The notes: generated from the sequence alone by a model not told the origin. A DNA stretch of 64,000 bases from Streptomyces sp. TLI_171 (GCF_003610255.1 NZ_RAPS01000001.1:6723001-6787000); one strand, 5' to 3'; shown: positions 1-8,893, counted from the stretch's first letter. A program made the numbers and translations.

Positions 1-252
1 GCGGTCGGCGGCCGCCGGCACCGCTTCGTGTCGCACGTGCTGGAGGTGGCCGGGCTCGGCGAGTCCGGCCGCCCCGCGATGAACACGGTGTTCGGGCCGC
101 GCCCGGAGCTCGGCGAGGTGCGGGCGGTGCCCGTCACCCCGCCGCACTGCCTGGACGACCTGCGCCGGGCCGGCTTCGACGCGGGCCTGCTCGCCTCCCC
201 GTACGGGACGTGGGGCGCACCGCTGGCGCTGCGGATCGGAGGGATGCGCTGA
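1..252 (+). CDS. tadA: CpaF/TadA family type II/IV secretion ATPase, C-terminal end only
   Basis: The gene enters from the left edge, open in frame 1, and ends at a TGA that overlaps the next ATG. About 83 residues are visible. They contain SHVLEVAGLGESGRPAMNTVF, which resembles the end of CpaF/TadA ATPases, where a VTEV/SHVLEV strand is followed by a variable tail. Such ATPases are cytoplasmic hexamers that power Tad/Flp pilus assembly. The Walker motifs lie outside the window, so the family call rests on the tail plus the tadB-tadC-tadE genes that follow without a gap. The tail looks longer and more Pro/Gly rich than in classical CpaF. Confidence 0.7.
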   Translation, partial: AVGGRRHRFVSHVLEVAGLGESGRPAMNTVFGPRPELGEVRAVPVTPPHCLDDLRRAGFDAGLLASPYGTWGAPLALRIGGMR

Positions 253-1265
253 TGCTGCTGTACGTGCTGTGCGGGCTGCTGCTGGTCGGCGGGCTGGTGG
301 CGCTGGGCGTCGGCCTGGTGGGGCGGTCCGCCGCCGAGGAGGAGGTGCGCAACCCGCTGGAGAGCCGGCTGCACACCCTCTGGTACGGCGCGCCGGGGAC
401 GGCCTCGCCGGGGATCGCCCGGCTGCGCCGGATCCAGCTGGCGCTGGTGCTGCTCGGCGGGCCGGGCGGCTGGCTGCTGACGGGCATTCCGCTGATGGCG
501 CTGCTGGTGCCCGGGGCGGTGTTCGGCCTGCCCTGGCTGTTCGACGCGACCCGCTCCGACACCCGGCGGATCGGCCGGTTGGAGGCGCTCGCCGAGTGGA
601 CGCAGCGGCTCTCGGACGTGCTGCTGCTCGGCGTCGGCCTCAACCAGGCCATCCTGACCAGCCGGCGGACCGCGCCCGCAGCGCTGGAGAGCGAGATCGC
701 CGACCTGGCGGCCCGGCTGCAGGCCCGTTGGCGGCCCGAGGACGCGCTGCGCGCCTTCGCCGACCAGCTGGCGGACTCCACCGCCGACAAGGTGCTCGCG
801 GCGCTGCTGCTGCGGGCCGGCGACAGCGGACCCGGGCTGGCCCGGGCGTTGGGCGACATGGCCGAGTCGGTGCGCGAGGAGGTCCGGCAGCGCCGCGCCA
901 TCGAGGCGGACCGGGCCAAGCACCGCACCACGATCCGCTGGATGGTCGGCATCATTCTGCTGGTGCTGGTCGTCGGCTCGTTCAACTCCCGTTACACCGA
1001 GCCCTATTCGACCGGCGTCGGCCAACTGGTGCTGGGCATCGTCGCGGTGGCGTTCATGCTGGTGATCGCCTGGATGCGGTCGCTGGCCGCGCACACCCCG
1101 CTGCCCCGGCTGCTGGAGCAGGACCGCCGCTCGAAGGCCGGCCGTCTGCCGGGGCAGCGCGCCGCGGCGGACACCGAGGTCGACGGCGGCGCCGCCGACG
1201 GGGCGGGCGGCTCCGCCGGTCCCGCCGCCGACGAGGACGGCCCGCTGCTGGAGGAGGCCCGATGA
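252..1265 (+). CDS. tadB: TadB-like type II secretion F-family inner-membrane protein
   Basis: The start chosen is the ATG inside the ATGA overlap with the ATPase stop; an upstream in-frame ATG at 210 would overlap the ATPase. The protein has about 337 residues: an N-terminal membrane segment (MLLYVLCGLLLVGGLVALGV), a hydrophobic pair around residues 75-105, a T2SSF-type helical domain (LAEWTQRLSDVLLLGVGLNQAI onward) and C-terminal membrane segments near residues 235-275. It ends in a charged Ala/Gly tail. TadB and TadC form the inner-membrane platform on which the ATPase drives pilin extrusion. It is coupled to tadC by a 4-bp ATGA overlap, so one transcript is very likely. Confidence 0.85.
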   Translation: MLLYVLCGLLLVGGLVALGVGLVGRSAAEEEVRNPLESRLHTLWYGAPGTASPGIARLRRIQLALVLLGGPGGWLLTGIPLMALLVPGAVFGLPWLFDATRSDTRRIGRLEALAEWTQRLSDVLLLGVGLNQAILTSRRTAPAALESEIADLAARLQARWRPEDALRAFADQLADSTADKVLAALLLRAGDSGPGLARALGDMAESVREEVRQRRAIEADRAKHRTTIRWMVGIILLVLVVGSFNSRYTEPYSTGVGQLVLGIVAVAFMLVIAWMRSLAAHTPLPRLLEQDRRSKAGRLPGQRAAADTEVDGGAADGAGGSAGPAADEDGPLLEEAR

Positions 1266-2149
1266 TCTCCCCGTGGGCGGTGCTGGCGGGCGCGGCCGCG
1301 GCCGGCGGCCTGGCCTGGCTGCTGGCCGAACTCCGGCCCGCGCCACCGGACCTGGGCCAGGCGCTGGACCGGCTGCACCGCACCCCCGAACCGCGCCGGG
1401 CCTCCGACCCGGTCGAGGCGCTGTCCTGGTTCGACCGGGTCGGCGAACGCTCGCTGCGGCTGCACGGCCTGCGCATCCCGCACCAGGAGCTCGCCCTGAT
1501 CGGCCGCACCCCGGCCCGGTTCATGGCGCACAAGGTGCTGTTCGCGACCCTCGGCCTCGCGGTGCCCGGCTACCTGGCCGCGTTGGCGGTGCTGTTCGGC
1601 GACGGACTGCCGATCGCCGTGCCGCTGCTGGTCGGGCCGCTGCTCGGCGCGCTGCTCTGGTTCGTCCCCGACGGCATCGTGATCGGCGAGGCCAAGGAGG
1701 CCCGCACCGAGTACCTGCACGGCATCGCCGCGTACCTGGAACTCGTGGCGCTGGAACGGGCCGCGGACTGCGGTCCGGCCGAGGCGCTGCGGCGCGCCGC
1801 GGCGGTCGGGCGCGGCACGGTGTTCCGGCGGATCCGCGACGCGCTGGAGCGGGCGGCCACCGACCGCCTCCCGCCGTGGGACGGACTCGACGCGCTGGCA
1901 CAGGAGTTGGGCCTCACGCCGCTGCAGGACGTGGCGGACATCATGCGGATCTCCGGCGTCGACGGCGCCTCCGTGTACGACACCCTGCGAGCCCGGGCGA
2001 AGAGCCTGCGCGGTGAACTGCTGTCCGAGGAACTCGCCAAGGCCAACACCGACAGCGAGCGGATGGTCGCCCCCGGCTCCGCCCTGACCCTGCTGATGAC
2101 CGTCCTCATCGTCTTCCCCGCGCTGTACAAGATGCTGTCCGTCCAATGA
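1262..2149 (+). CDS. tadC: TadC-like type II secretion F-family protein
   Basis: The ATG lies in the ATGA overlap with tadB. The product has about 295 residues: N-terminal membrane segment (residues 3-20), two adjacent hydrophobic segments at about 100-140, a T2SSF helical domain (YLHGIAAYLELVALERAADCG to LRARAKSLRGELLSEELAKANTDSERMVAPG) and a final membrane segment (LTLLMTVLIVFPALYKMLS). The domain order is that of TadC, partner of TadB in the pilus assembly platform. The 82-bp gap to the next gene is the largest break in this operon and contains only a GGAGG ribosome site just before the GTG at 2232. Confidence 0.85.
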   Translation: MISPWAVLAGAAAAGGLAWLLAELRPAPPDLGQALDRLHRTPEPRRASDPVEALSWFDRVGERSLRLHGLRIPHQELALIGRTPARFMAHKVLFATLGLAVPGYLAALAVLFGDGLPIAVPLLVGPLLGALLWFVPDGIVIGEAKEARTEYLHGIAAYLELVALERAADCGPAEALRRAAAVGRGTVFRRIRDALERAATDRLPPWDGLDALAQELGLTPLQDVADIMRISGVDGASVYDTLRARAKSLRGELLSEELAKANTDSERMVAPGSALTLLMTVLIVFPALYKMLSVQ

Positions 2150-2231
2150 GCGTCAGCACGCACCCGGACGGGCGGCAGGCACCCCGCCCCCACCCCCGAG
2201 CACCCCGCCACAAGGTCCTGGAGGCCACACC

Positions 2232-2528
2232 GTGACCCGAACCCGCAACCTGGCGGCGGCAGTTCTGCTGCCGCTCCTGCTGTCCGCCCTGCTGCCCTTC
2301 CAACTGCTGCGCCCCGTCCTGCAGTTCCGGCTGGCGAAGCTGCGCACCGCCCGCGCGGACGGTGACCGCGGCGCGATCAGCATCGAACTCGCGCTCGCCG
2401 TCATCGTGCTGGTCGCCATCGCCGGCACGGTGGTGTTCGCGGTGACCCAGCTCGGCAACAACGTCCGCGGCAAGATCCCGGGCGACGTGCCGGCCGGCGG
2501 CAACAACCCGGCAGGCAACGCGCCGTGA
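2232..2528 (+). CDS. small pilin-like protein (possible Flp-type prepilin)
   Basis: A 98-residue protein with a GTG start, preceded by GGAGG with a 7-base spacer. It has a first hydrophobic stretch (residues 8-30) and then DRGAISIELALAVIVLVAIAG, which matches the type IV prepilin pattern: Gly before the scissile bond, Glu at +5 of the mature form, then a hydrophobic helix. Classic Flp pilins have Glu-Tyr at +5/+6; here it is Glu-Leu. The leader before the Gly is unusually long (about 47 residues) and itself hydrophobic. In this operon it may be the pilus subunit or a minor pilin. An alternative reading is a small TadE-like membrane protein. Its stop overlaps the next GTG. Confidence 0.6.
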   Translation: MTRTRNLAAAVLLPLLLSALLPFQLLRPVLQFRLAKLRTARADGDRGAISIELALAVIVLVAIAGTVVFAVTQLGNNVRGKIPGDVPAGGNNPAGNAP

Positions 2529-2971
2529 CGCTGCGCCCGCTCCGGCCCGCCGTTCGGCCCGCGCCGACGACGCGCCGGCTCCGCGTCCGGACGCCCGACG
2601 GGGGAGCGATGGCGATCAGCCTCGCCATCGTGTTCCCGGTCGTGCTGTTCGTGATCCTCCTGGTGGTGCAGGCCGGGCTCTGGTGGTACGCCGAGCAGGC
2701 CGCGCTGTCCGCCGCACGGGAGGGCGTGGAAGCCGGACGCGTCAACGGAGCGGGCCCGAACGCCGGGCCGGAGCGGGCCACCGAGTTCATCGACCGGTTC
2801 GGCGACCTGGCCCAGCGGGTCACGGTCGAGCAGGGCGGCGCCGGCGACCCGCTGTACCGGGTCACCGTTCAGGTCCGGCCGGCCTTCGTGGTGCCGTTCT
2901 TCAACGCGCCGACGATCACCAAGAGCGCCTCCGGCCCGTGGGAGAAGTTCGTCCCGCAGGGGCAGCCGTGA
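2525..2971 (+). CDS. TadE-family pilus assembly protein
   Basis: A 148-residue protein starting at a GTG that overlaps the previous stop (GTGA). The N-terminus is basic (about 25 residues), followed by DGGAMAISLAIVFPVVLFVIL, the TadE signature: a Gly-rich prepilin-like cleavage region followed by a hydrophobic helix. The downstream AEQAALSAAREGVEAGRV segment is typical of TadE periplasmic/extracellular domains. TadE-like proteins are pseudopilins processed by the Tad prepilin peptidase and needed for pilus assembly. The usual Glu at +5 is not obvious here (Ser/Leu region), so processing is uncertain. Confidence 0.75.
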   Translation: MTLRPLRPAVRPAPTTRRLRVRTPDGGAMAISLAIVFPVVLFVILLVVQAGLWWYAEQAALSAAREGVEAGRVNGAGPNAGPERATEFIDRFGDLAQRVTVEQGGAGDPLYRVTVQVRPAFVVPFFNAPTITKSASGPWEKFVPQGQP

Positions 2972-3414
2972 CCGGCCGCCGCGCCCGGCGGCGCGAGCGC
3001 GACCGGGGGTCGTTCGCCGTCGAAGCGGCCATCCTGGTCCCGGTGGTGCTGACCTTCGCACTGATGGCGGTCGCCGCCGGACGGGTGCAGACCACCGGCG
3101 CGGTGGTGGACGCCGCCGCCCGCTCCGGGGCCCGGGCCGCCTCGCTGGCCCGCACGCCCGAGGGCGCCGAGCAGGCCGCCGCGGACGCGGTCGCGCAGGC
3201 TCTGGCCGACCGCGGGGTGCAGTGCGCCACCGAACCGGTCGGCGCGCCCGAGTACGGCACGATCGGCAGCGGCGCCGGTCAACTGACCACCGTCACCGTC
3301 CGGGTGGCCTGCACGGTGGCATTCGGCGACCTGCTGGAACTCGACGGCATACCGGGGCACAAGACCATCACCGGCACGTTCACCTCCGTGGTGGACCGCT
3401 ACCGGGGAGACTGA
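2968..3414 (+). CDS. second TadE-like pseudopilin
   Basis: A 148-residue protein whose GTG overlaps the preceding TGA by four bases. After a short Arg-rich segment comes DRGSFAVEAAILVPVVLTFAL: Gly, then Glu at +5, then a hydrophobic helix, the standard TadE/TadF pseudopilin arrangement. The next part, VDAAARSGARAASLARTPEGA, is the usual Ala-rich helix of the family, followed by a domain with two Cys residues (QCATEP and VACTVAF) that could form a disulfide outside the membrane. It belongs to the same operon as the preceding TadE gene. Confidence 0.75.
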   Translation: MTGRRARRRERDRGSFAVEAAILVPVVLTFALMAVAAGRVQTTGAVVDAAARSGARAASLARTPEGAEQAAADAVAQALADRGVQCATEPVGAPEYGTIGSGAGQLTTVTVRVACTVAFGDLLELDGIPGHKTITGTFTSVVDRYRGD

Positions 3415-3487
3415 ACCGCCGCCGGGGGACACTGGATCGGTGCCGGCGGAACCGAGAGGACGTCAAAGCATGCTGGGGGGAGGGAAC

Positions 3488-3952
3488 GTGAGCGAACGAG
3501 CCACGAACGTGGGCGAACGAGGCGTGAACGGGCGGGACCGGGGCAGCATTTCGGTCATGGTCGCCATCACCGCCGTCAGCCTGGTCGTCGTGGTCGGCCT
3601 GGTGCTCGACTTCGGCGGTCAACTGCGGGCCATGGAACGGGCCGACGCGCTCGCCCAGGAGGCCGCCCGGATCGGCGGCCAGCAGCTGGACATCGACCGG
3701 CTGCGGGCCGGCCAGGGCTACCACTTCGACCGGCAGGCCGCCGAGGACGCCGCGCGGGACTACCTGCGCAGCCGGGGCGTCAACGGCGACATCACGTTCC
3801 CCGACCGGGCGAACACCACCACCTTCAGCGTCGCCTGCAGCACGAACTACCGGACCGCGCTGCTCGGCGTGGTCAACATCGACTCGCTCACCGTGCAGGG
3901 CCACGGCAAGGCCACCCTGGTGCACGGAATCACGGAAGGGACGACCGGCTGA
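3488..3952 (+). CDS. TadG-like pilus-associated protein (putative Flp pilus-assembly TadE/G)
   Basis: The GTG start at 3488 is preferred because a strong GGGGGGAGG lies just before it; in-frame starts at 3440 and 3470 would put that purine run inside the gene. The product has about 154 residues: a charged N-terminus, NGRDRGSISVMVAITAVSLV with a hydrophobic helix, then RAMERADALAQEAARIGGQQLD, the amphipathic helix typical of the TadG N-terminal region. It is shorter than classical TadG, which carries a von Willebrand A domain; no such domain is present. The stop overlaps the ATG of the large LysM gene, so translation is coupled. Confidence 0.7.
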   Translation: MSERATNVGERGVNGRDRGSISVMVAITAVSLVVVVGLVLDFGGQLRAMERADALAQEAARIGGQQLDIDRLRAGQGYHFDRQAAEDAARDYLRSRGVNGDITFPDRANTTTFSVACSTNYRTALLGVVNIDSLTVQGHGKATLVHGITEGTTG

Positions 3953-6900
3953 TGGCCGCGCGCGGAGCCGACGACCAGCACCGCAAGGGCCGCCGCGGGC
4001 GGCGACCGGAGACCGGCGGCGTCCCCGGCAGGCGGCCCGGCGGGCCGGGCCGGCCCGCTCCGGTCCCCGTCGGGCGGCGGCGTCGACGCGGCGCCGGCGG
4101 CTCGGTGCTGGCCGCCCTGGGCTCGCTGCTGGCACTGGCCGTGCTGCTGGCCGGCGTGCCCGCGCTGCTCGGCTACGGCACCCTGACGGTCGCCGCGACG
4201 GGCGACCCGATCCACGGCGACCTGCTGGCCGCGCTCACCAGCCCCGACGACGGCAGCCTGTTCCTGTGGCTGCTGGTCGGCGTCGGCTGGATCGGCTGGC
4301 TCTGCTTCCTGCTCTCCGTCCTGATCGAGATCCCCGCCCAGCTGCGCGGCCGGGTGGCCCGCCGGCTCCCCGCCTTCGGCTGGAGCCAGCGGATCGCGGC
4401 CGGCCTGGTCGGCTCCGTGCTGGCGCTGCTCCCGGTGGCCGGCTCGGCCTTCGCCGCCACCCCGGAGCTCCCGCAACGCCCCTCCGCGGTCGCCCAGTTG
4501 GCCTCGTCCCCGGCCCTCGCCGCGCTCCCCGCCGCCGCGCCCTCCGGGGCACTCACTGCCGACCCGCAGCAACCCGTGTACACCGTCCGCGACGCCCGTC
4601 CCGCCGACAGCCTGTGGTCGATCGCCGAACGCCAACTCGGCTCCGGCGAACGGTGGACCGAGATCGCCAAGCTCAACGCGGGCCGCCCGATGGACGATTC
4701 GGGTGCCCGGTTCGACGCCGACCGGCCGATCCAGCCCGGTTGGCGACTGCTGATGCCGGCCGACGCCAAGCCCGACGCGGGAAGCGGCAGCGGCGCCGCC
4801 GCGCAGAACCGCACCACCCCGCCGGCGCTGCCCGCCGGTCCCGGCGGACCGGTGGCACCCGCCCACAGCACCGTCACCGTGCACTCCGGCGACTCGCTGT
4901 CCGCCATCGCCCAGCGGGAGTTGGGCGACGGCGACCGCTGGCCCGAACTGTTCGACGCCAACAAGGGCGTGACCGCACCGGACGGCGAACGCCTCACCGA
5001 CCCGGACGTGCTGGCCCCCGGCATGGTGCTCACCGTTCCCGGCGCCACCCAGCCCCCGGCCCCGGCCCCGCAGACCGAGCCGCCCGCCTCCGAGCCGCCC
5101 ACCGGCCAGAGCCCCGCGCCCGACACCGCGCAGAGCCCCGCGCCGTCCACCGCCCCGGCCACCGAGCCGCCCGCCCCGCAGACCCCGGCGCCCACCGCCC
5201 CCGCCGCCGAGACGCCCGCCCCGCAGCAGTCCGCGCCCGCCGCCAACCTGCCCGCCGTCCGCGACCGGCAGGACGCCGGGACCGGCGACGACTACACCGT
5301 GCCGCTGGCCGCCTCCACCCTCGGCGTGCTGATGGCCGCCGCGCTGATCACCCTGGTCGCCCGCCGCCGCACCGACCAGCAGCGGGCCCGCCGGCCCCGG
5401 CACCGGATCGCGCTGCCGTCGGCCGCCGCCGGGCACTTCGAGGCGGAGCTGAAGGCCCGTCAGAACGAGGGCGGCCTGGAACTGCTGAACCGGGCGCTGC
5501 GCACCCTCGGCCGCAACACCGTGCGCGGCGACAAGCGGCTGCCCGCGCTGGTCGCCGCCCGGATCACCACCGCCGGCACCGTCGAACTGCACCTGGCCGC
5601 ACCGGCCGTGCCGATCGCCCCGTTCCGGGCCGCGCACGCCCCGAACGTGTGGTGGTGCCCCGAGGACTCCACCGAACTGCTCTCGGCCGGCCAGGCCGCC
5701 AAGTACGCCGCCCCGTACCCGGCGCTGGTCACCCTCGGCAACACCCCGGACGGCGCGACCGTCCTCGCCGACCTGGAGACGGTGCGGCTGGTCCACCTGT
5801 CCGGTCACCCCGACGACGCCGACGACGTGCTGCGCACCCTGGCCGTCGAGCTCGCCCACAGCCCGCTCGCCGACCGCCTGCACCTGCACCTGGTCGGCGT
5901 CGCCGCCGACCTGCCCGCGGCCGGGCCCGCCACCGACCGGGTGCACCACCACGCCACCCTGGAGGCCGCGTTGGCCGCGCTCGGCCCGCGCACCGCGAAG
6001 GCCCGCGCCACCCTGGTCGCCGCCGAGGCCGACAACCCGCGCGAGGCCCGCAGCCGGGGCAGCGCCGACGAGGCCTGGGTGCCCGAGATCGTGCTGTCCG
6101 CCCAGCCGCCCGCCGGCAACCTGCCCGCGGAGCTCGGCCGGCTGCTCGACGGCCGCCCCCGCACCTGCCTCGCCGTCCTCACCCGGGCCCCCGAACGGGG
6201 GGCCGGCCCGGTCGCCCGCTGGACGCTCCCCGCCACCGGCCCTGCCGTCCTGCCCGGCCTGCACCTCACCGTCGAACTCCAGCGCCTGAGCCGCGAGCAG
6301 TACGACCAGCTCGGCGAACTCGTCCGCGCCTCCGGCGACTTCACCCAGCAGCCGGCCCCCGAGTGGACCCTCGACGGCCCGCACAACGGCCCCGAGGACG
6401 AGGCCGAACTCCCGCTGCCCGTACCGGCGCTGGCCGCCGTCGGCGCCGCGATCGGCGCCGGCCCCGCCCCGTTCGGCGGCGGCTTCGCCCCCGACGGCGA
6501 GAGCGAGCGGGCGGACGGCCCGATCGACGCCCGGCTGCTCGCCCTGCTCGGCGGCCCGACCGCAACGGGCGCACCCAGCACCGCACCCGACGTCGCGTCG
6601 ACCACCGTGCCGGCGAAGCACACCGGCGAACCGGCCGGCGGCGACGCGGCCGGCCCGCGCCTGCTGGCCCGGGTGGTTCCGAGCGGCAGCAGCCCGTTCG
6701 CGGGCCTCGTCCCGACCGCGCCCACCAACCCGTACGCGGTCGCGCCGGTGACCCCCGTCCAGGCGCCGGCGCTGCCGCCCACCGCCCCGCCGCCGGCCGA
6801 GCCCAGGCCCCGGCACGCAGCCAACGGTCAGGCCCGCCAGGTCACCACTCCGCCGCACGGCACTCCCGTCGACCCGCGGCTCTCCGCCCACGCCGCCCCG

Positions 6901-8100
6901 GCCCCCGCGGCGGAGCCCGCACCGGCCGACGGCACCCGGTCCTTCGAGCTTCAGGCCCCCGCACCGGAGCCCGCGCCGCCCGCTCCCACCGACGGCACCC
7001 GGTCGTTCGAGCTGCTGCCCCCGGCCGCGGTCGACCTCCCGGCTGCTGCCCCGGCCGCGGTCGACCTCCCGGCTGCTGCCCCGGCCCCGGCCGACCTCCC
7101 GGCTGCTGCCCCGGCCCCGGCCGACCTCCCGGCCGCGCCGCCCGCCGTTCCCGCCCAACTGCCGCCCGCCGCACCGGCGACGCCCGAACCGCTGCCCACC
7201 CACGACCAGGCGGCCGCGCCGGACCCGCGGTCGGCGGCCGTCGCCGCCCGCCCGTCCGCCCGGCCCGGCAGCGGGCCGGCCCGCACCGACAGCGACGACC
7301 TGCTGGCGATCCTGCGCTCCCCGGAGGCCCACCACCTGCGGTCCGCGCCGCGGATCCGGGTGCTCGGCCCGGTCGACGTGCTGGGGGCGGCCGGCAGCAC
7401 CGACCCGGCCGGCCGGCCCCGGCTGACCGAGCTCGCCGCGTACCTGGCACTGCGGCCCGGATCCGAGCACACCACGGTCGACCGGGACATCCACCCGGGC
7501 GCGGCGCACCTGGACCCGCGTGCCACCGCCGAGCGGCTGGCCGAGCCGCTGCCCGCCAAACTCGCCGCGCTGGCAGGGTGGTTGGGTGCCTCTCCGGAGG
7601 GCCGCGACTACCTGTCCGCCCAGGCCGCCGAGACGTACACGCTGGCCCCGACGGTCAGCTGCGACTGGGACGAGTTCCGCAGCCTCTACCGCCGCGGCAT
7701 GCGCTCCACCTCCACCACGGCCGACGCCGCCCTCGCCCACGCCCTCGCCCTGGTCCGCGGCGCCCCGTTCGCGGAGGCGGCGCCCGGCAGCTTCGGGTGG
7801 GCGGAGACCGAGCGCCAGGACATGCTGGCGGCGATCGTCGACACGGCGCACGAGCTCGCCGCCCGCCGCCTCCAGTACGGCGACCACCGCACCGCCGAGG
7901 CCGCGATCTTCCGCGCCCTCGCGGTCGCCCCCGAGGTCGAGCTGCTGCACCGCGACCTCTTCTACGCCTACGCCTCGGCCGGCGCCCGCGACCAGCTCGT
8001 CCGCGCGGTCAACCGGCTGGACGCGCTCAGCCGCCGCACCGGCCGCGACCTCGACCCCGACACCCTGGCCCTGCTCCGCGACCTGCTGACCGGAGCCTGA
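3952..8100 (+). CDS. multipass membrane protein with two LysM domains and a C-terminal SARP-like (winged helix + BTAD) module
   Basis: A 1382-residue protein. The N-terminus is Arg-rich, followed by membrane segments at about residues 50-75, 103-125 and 145-168. Two LysM-like domains follow: about 209-265 (YTVRDARPADSLWSIAERQL) and about 306-364 (VTVHSGDSLSAIAQRELGDG). A Pro/Ala/Thr linker and a further membrane segment come at about 450-470, followed at once by RRR. A long cytoplasmic part includes a Pro/Ala-rich region with tandem repeats, and residues about 1133-1382 (RIRVLGPVDVLG to CDWDEF and the helical repeats) match the winged-helix plus BTAD arrangement of SARP regulators. If LysM lies outside, SARP lies inside. 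It is coupled to the TadG-like gene by an ATGA overlap. It may sense the cell wall during pilus assembly; that role is inferred. Confidence 0.75.
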   Translation: MAARGADDQHRKGRRGRRPETGGVPGRRPGGPGRPAPVPVGRRRRRGAGGSVLAALGSLLALAVLLAGVPALLGYGTLTVAATGDPIHGDLLAALTSPDDGSLFLWLLVGVGWIGWLCFLLSVLIEIPAQLRGRVARRLPAFGWSQRIAAGLVGSVLALLPVAGSAFAATPELPQRPSAVAQLASSPALAALPAAAPSGALTADPQQPVYTVRDARPADSLWSIAERQLGSGERWTEIAKLNAGRPMDDSGARFDADRPIQPGWRLLMPADAKPDAGSGSGAAAQNRTTPPALPAGPGGPVAPAHSTVTVHSGDSLSAIAQRELGDGDRWPELFDANKGVTAPDGERLTDPDVLAPGMVLTVPGATQPPAPAPQTEPPASEPPTGQSPAPDTAQSPAPSTAPATEPPAPQTPAPTAPAAETPAPQQSAPAANLPAVRDRQDAGTGDDYTVPLAASTLGVLMAAALITLVARRRTDQQRARRPRHRIALPSAAAGHFEAELKARQNEGGLELLNRALRTLGRNTVRGDKRLPALVAARITTAGTVELHLAAPAVPIAPFRAAHAPNVWWCPEDSTELLSAGQAAKYAAPYPALVTLGNTPDGATVLADLETVRLVHLSGHPDDADDVLRTLAVELAHSPLADRLHLHLVGVAADLPAAGPATDRVHHHATLEAALAALGPRTAKARATLVAAEADNPREARSRGSADEAWVPEIVLSAQPPAGNLPAELGRLLDGRPRTCLAVLTRAPERGAGPVARWTLPATGPAVLPGLHLTVELQRLSREQYDQLGELVRASGDFTQQPAPEWTLDGPHNGPEDEAELPLPVPALAAVGAAIGAGPAPFGGGFAPDGESERADGPIDARLLALLGGPTATGAPSTAPDVASTTVPAKHTGEPAGGDAAGPRLLARVVPSGSSPFAGLVPTAPTNPYAVAPVTPVQAPALPPTAPPPAEPRPRHAANGQARQVTTPPHGTPVDPRLSAHAAPAPAAEPAPADGTRSFELQAPAPEPAPPAPTDGTRSFELLPPAAVDLPAAAPAAVDLPAAAPAPADLPAAAPAPADLPAAPPAVPAQLPPAAPATPEPLPTHDQAAAPDPRSAAVAARPSARPGSGPARTDSDDLLAILRSPEAHHLRSAPRIRVLGPVDVLGAAGSTDPAGRPRLTELAAYLALRPGSEHTTVDRDIHPGAAHLDPRATAERLAEPLPAKLAALAGWLGASPEGRDYLSAQAAETYTLAPTVSCDWDEFRSLYRRGMRSTSTTADAALAHALALVRGAPFAEAAPGSFGWAETERQDMLAAIVDTAHELAARRLQYGDHRTAEAAIFRALAVAPEVELLHRDLFYAYASAGARDQLVRAVNRLDALSRRTGRDLDPDTLALLRDLLTGA
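7021..7140 (+). repeat. four tandem 30-bp repeats inside the LysM/SARP gene
   Basis: Four in-frame copies of a 30-bp unit encode a decapeptide of the form PAAVDLPAAA or PAPADLPAAA. The first two copies are identical in the valine version and the last two carry the proline-alanine version. The array sits in the low-complexity linker before the SARP module, so copy number can probably vary without breaking the frame. Confidence 0.85.
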
Positions 8101-8264
8101 CCGTCCGTCCGCCCACAGGTTCAACGTTCCGCGCGGGAGAGGCGGACGAGCCGTCTCGTCCTGTCGGGGATCCCGACCCGTTCCGGATTCCCGGGCGTGG
8201 TCGTCGGGGTGTCGTACGGCGGTGCCGACCCGGCGCTTGGCCGCCGGCCCGGCGGGCCCGGGTG

Positions 8265-8744
8265 TCAGCCGCCGTTCGCGGCAGCCTCCAGCGCGGCCAC
8301 GTCGAGCTTGCCCATGCCGAGCATCGCGGTCATCGCCCGGCGGGACCGCTCCGGGTCGGGATCGGCCAGCAGCTCGTTCAGGCGGCGCGGCACGATCTGC
8401 CAGGACAGGCCGTAACGGTCCTTCAGCCACCCGCACTGACTGGGCTGCCCGCCGTCGGCCGTCAACAGCTCCCAGTAGCGGTCCACCTCGGCCTGGTCGG
8501 CGCAGTCCACCTCCAGCGAGATCGCCTCGTTGAAGGTGAAGATCGGGCCGCCGTTCAGCGCCCGGAAGGTCTGCCCGAACAGCTCGAAGGTCACCACCAT
8601 CACGGTGCCCGCCACGCCAGGGCCGGCGTCCGAGTAGCGCTGGACGTCGGTGATCCGTCCGTCCCGGAACACCGAGACGTAGAACTCGGCGGCCTGCTCC
8701 GCCTGGTGGTCGAACCACAGGAAGGTGGTGATCTTCTGGGCCAT
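8265..8744 (-). CDS. VOC-superfamily protein, PhnB-like
   Basis: A 159-residue protein, ATG start. The beginning (ITTFLWFDHQAEQAAEFYVSVF) and the later KDRYGLSWQIVPRRLNELLADPD are characteristic of the PhnB/3-demethylubiquinone-like branch of the vicinal oxygen chelate superfamily. Members are small cytoplasmic dimers; many have no assigned reaction. It stands alone, convergent with the pilus operon, with 164 bases between them that contain GC-rich inverted repeats but no clear U-run terminator. The substrate cannot be predicted. Confidence 0.8.
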   Translation of the reverse strand: MAQKITTFLWFDHQAEQAAEFYVSVFRDGRITDVQRYSDAGPGVAGTVMVVTFELFGQTFRALNGGPIFTFNEAISLEVDCADQAEVDRYWELLTADGGQPSQCGWLKDRYGLSWQIVPRRLNELLADPDPERSRRAMTAMLGMGKLDVAALEAAANGG

Positions 8745-8893
8745 GGTGGCGCGTGCTCCGTTCTCGGATGGGTCGCGGCCCGTCCGACGCTAGCCCCGCC
8801 ACCCCGCCCGCCCGGGCACGGCACGCGGACACCCACCGAATACTCCGCGACCGTCCGGGCCCCGCCCGCCCGCGGCGTGGCAGAGTCGGCGGC

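Noticed and set aside
7021..7140. Possible CRISPR-like array
   Set aside because: The repeats are contiguous, without spacers, inside a coding frame; they encode a decapeptide repeat.
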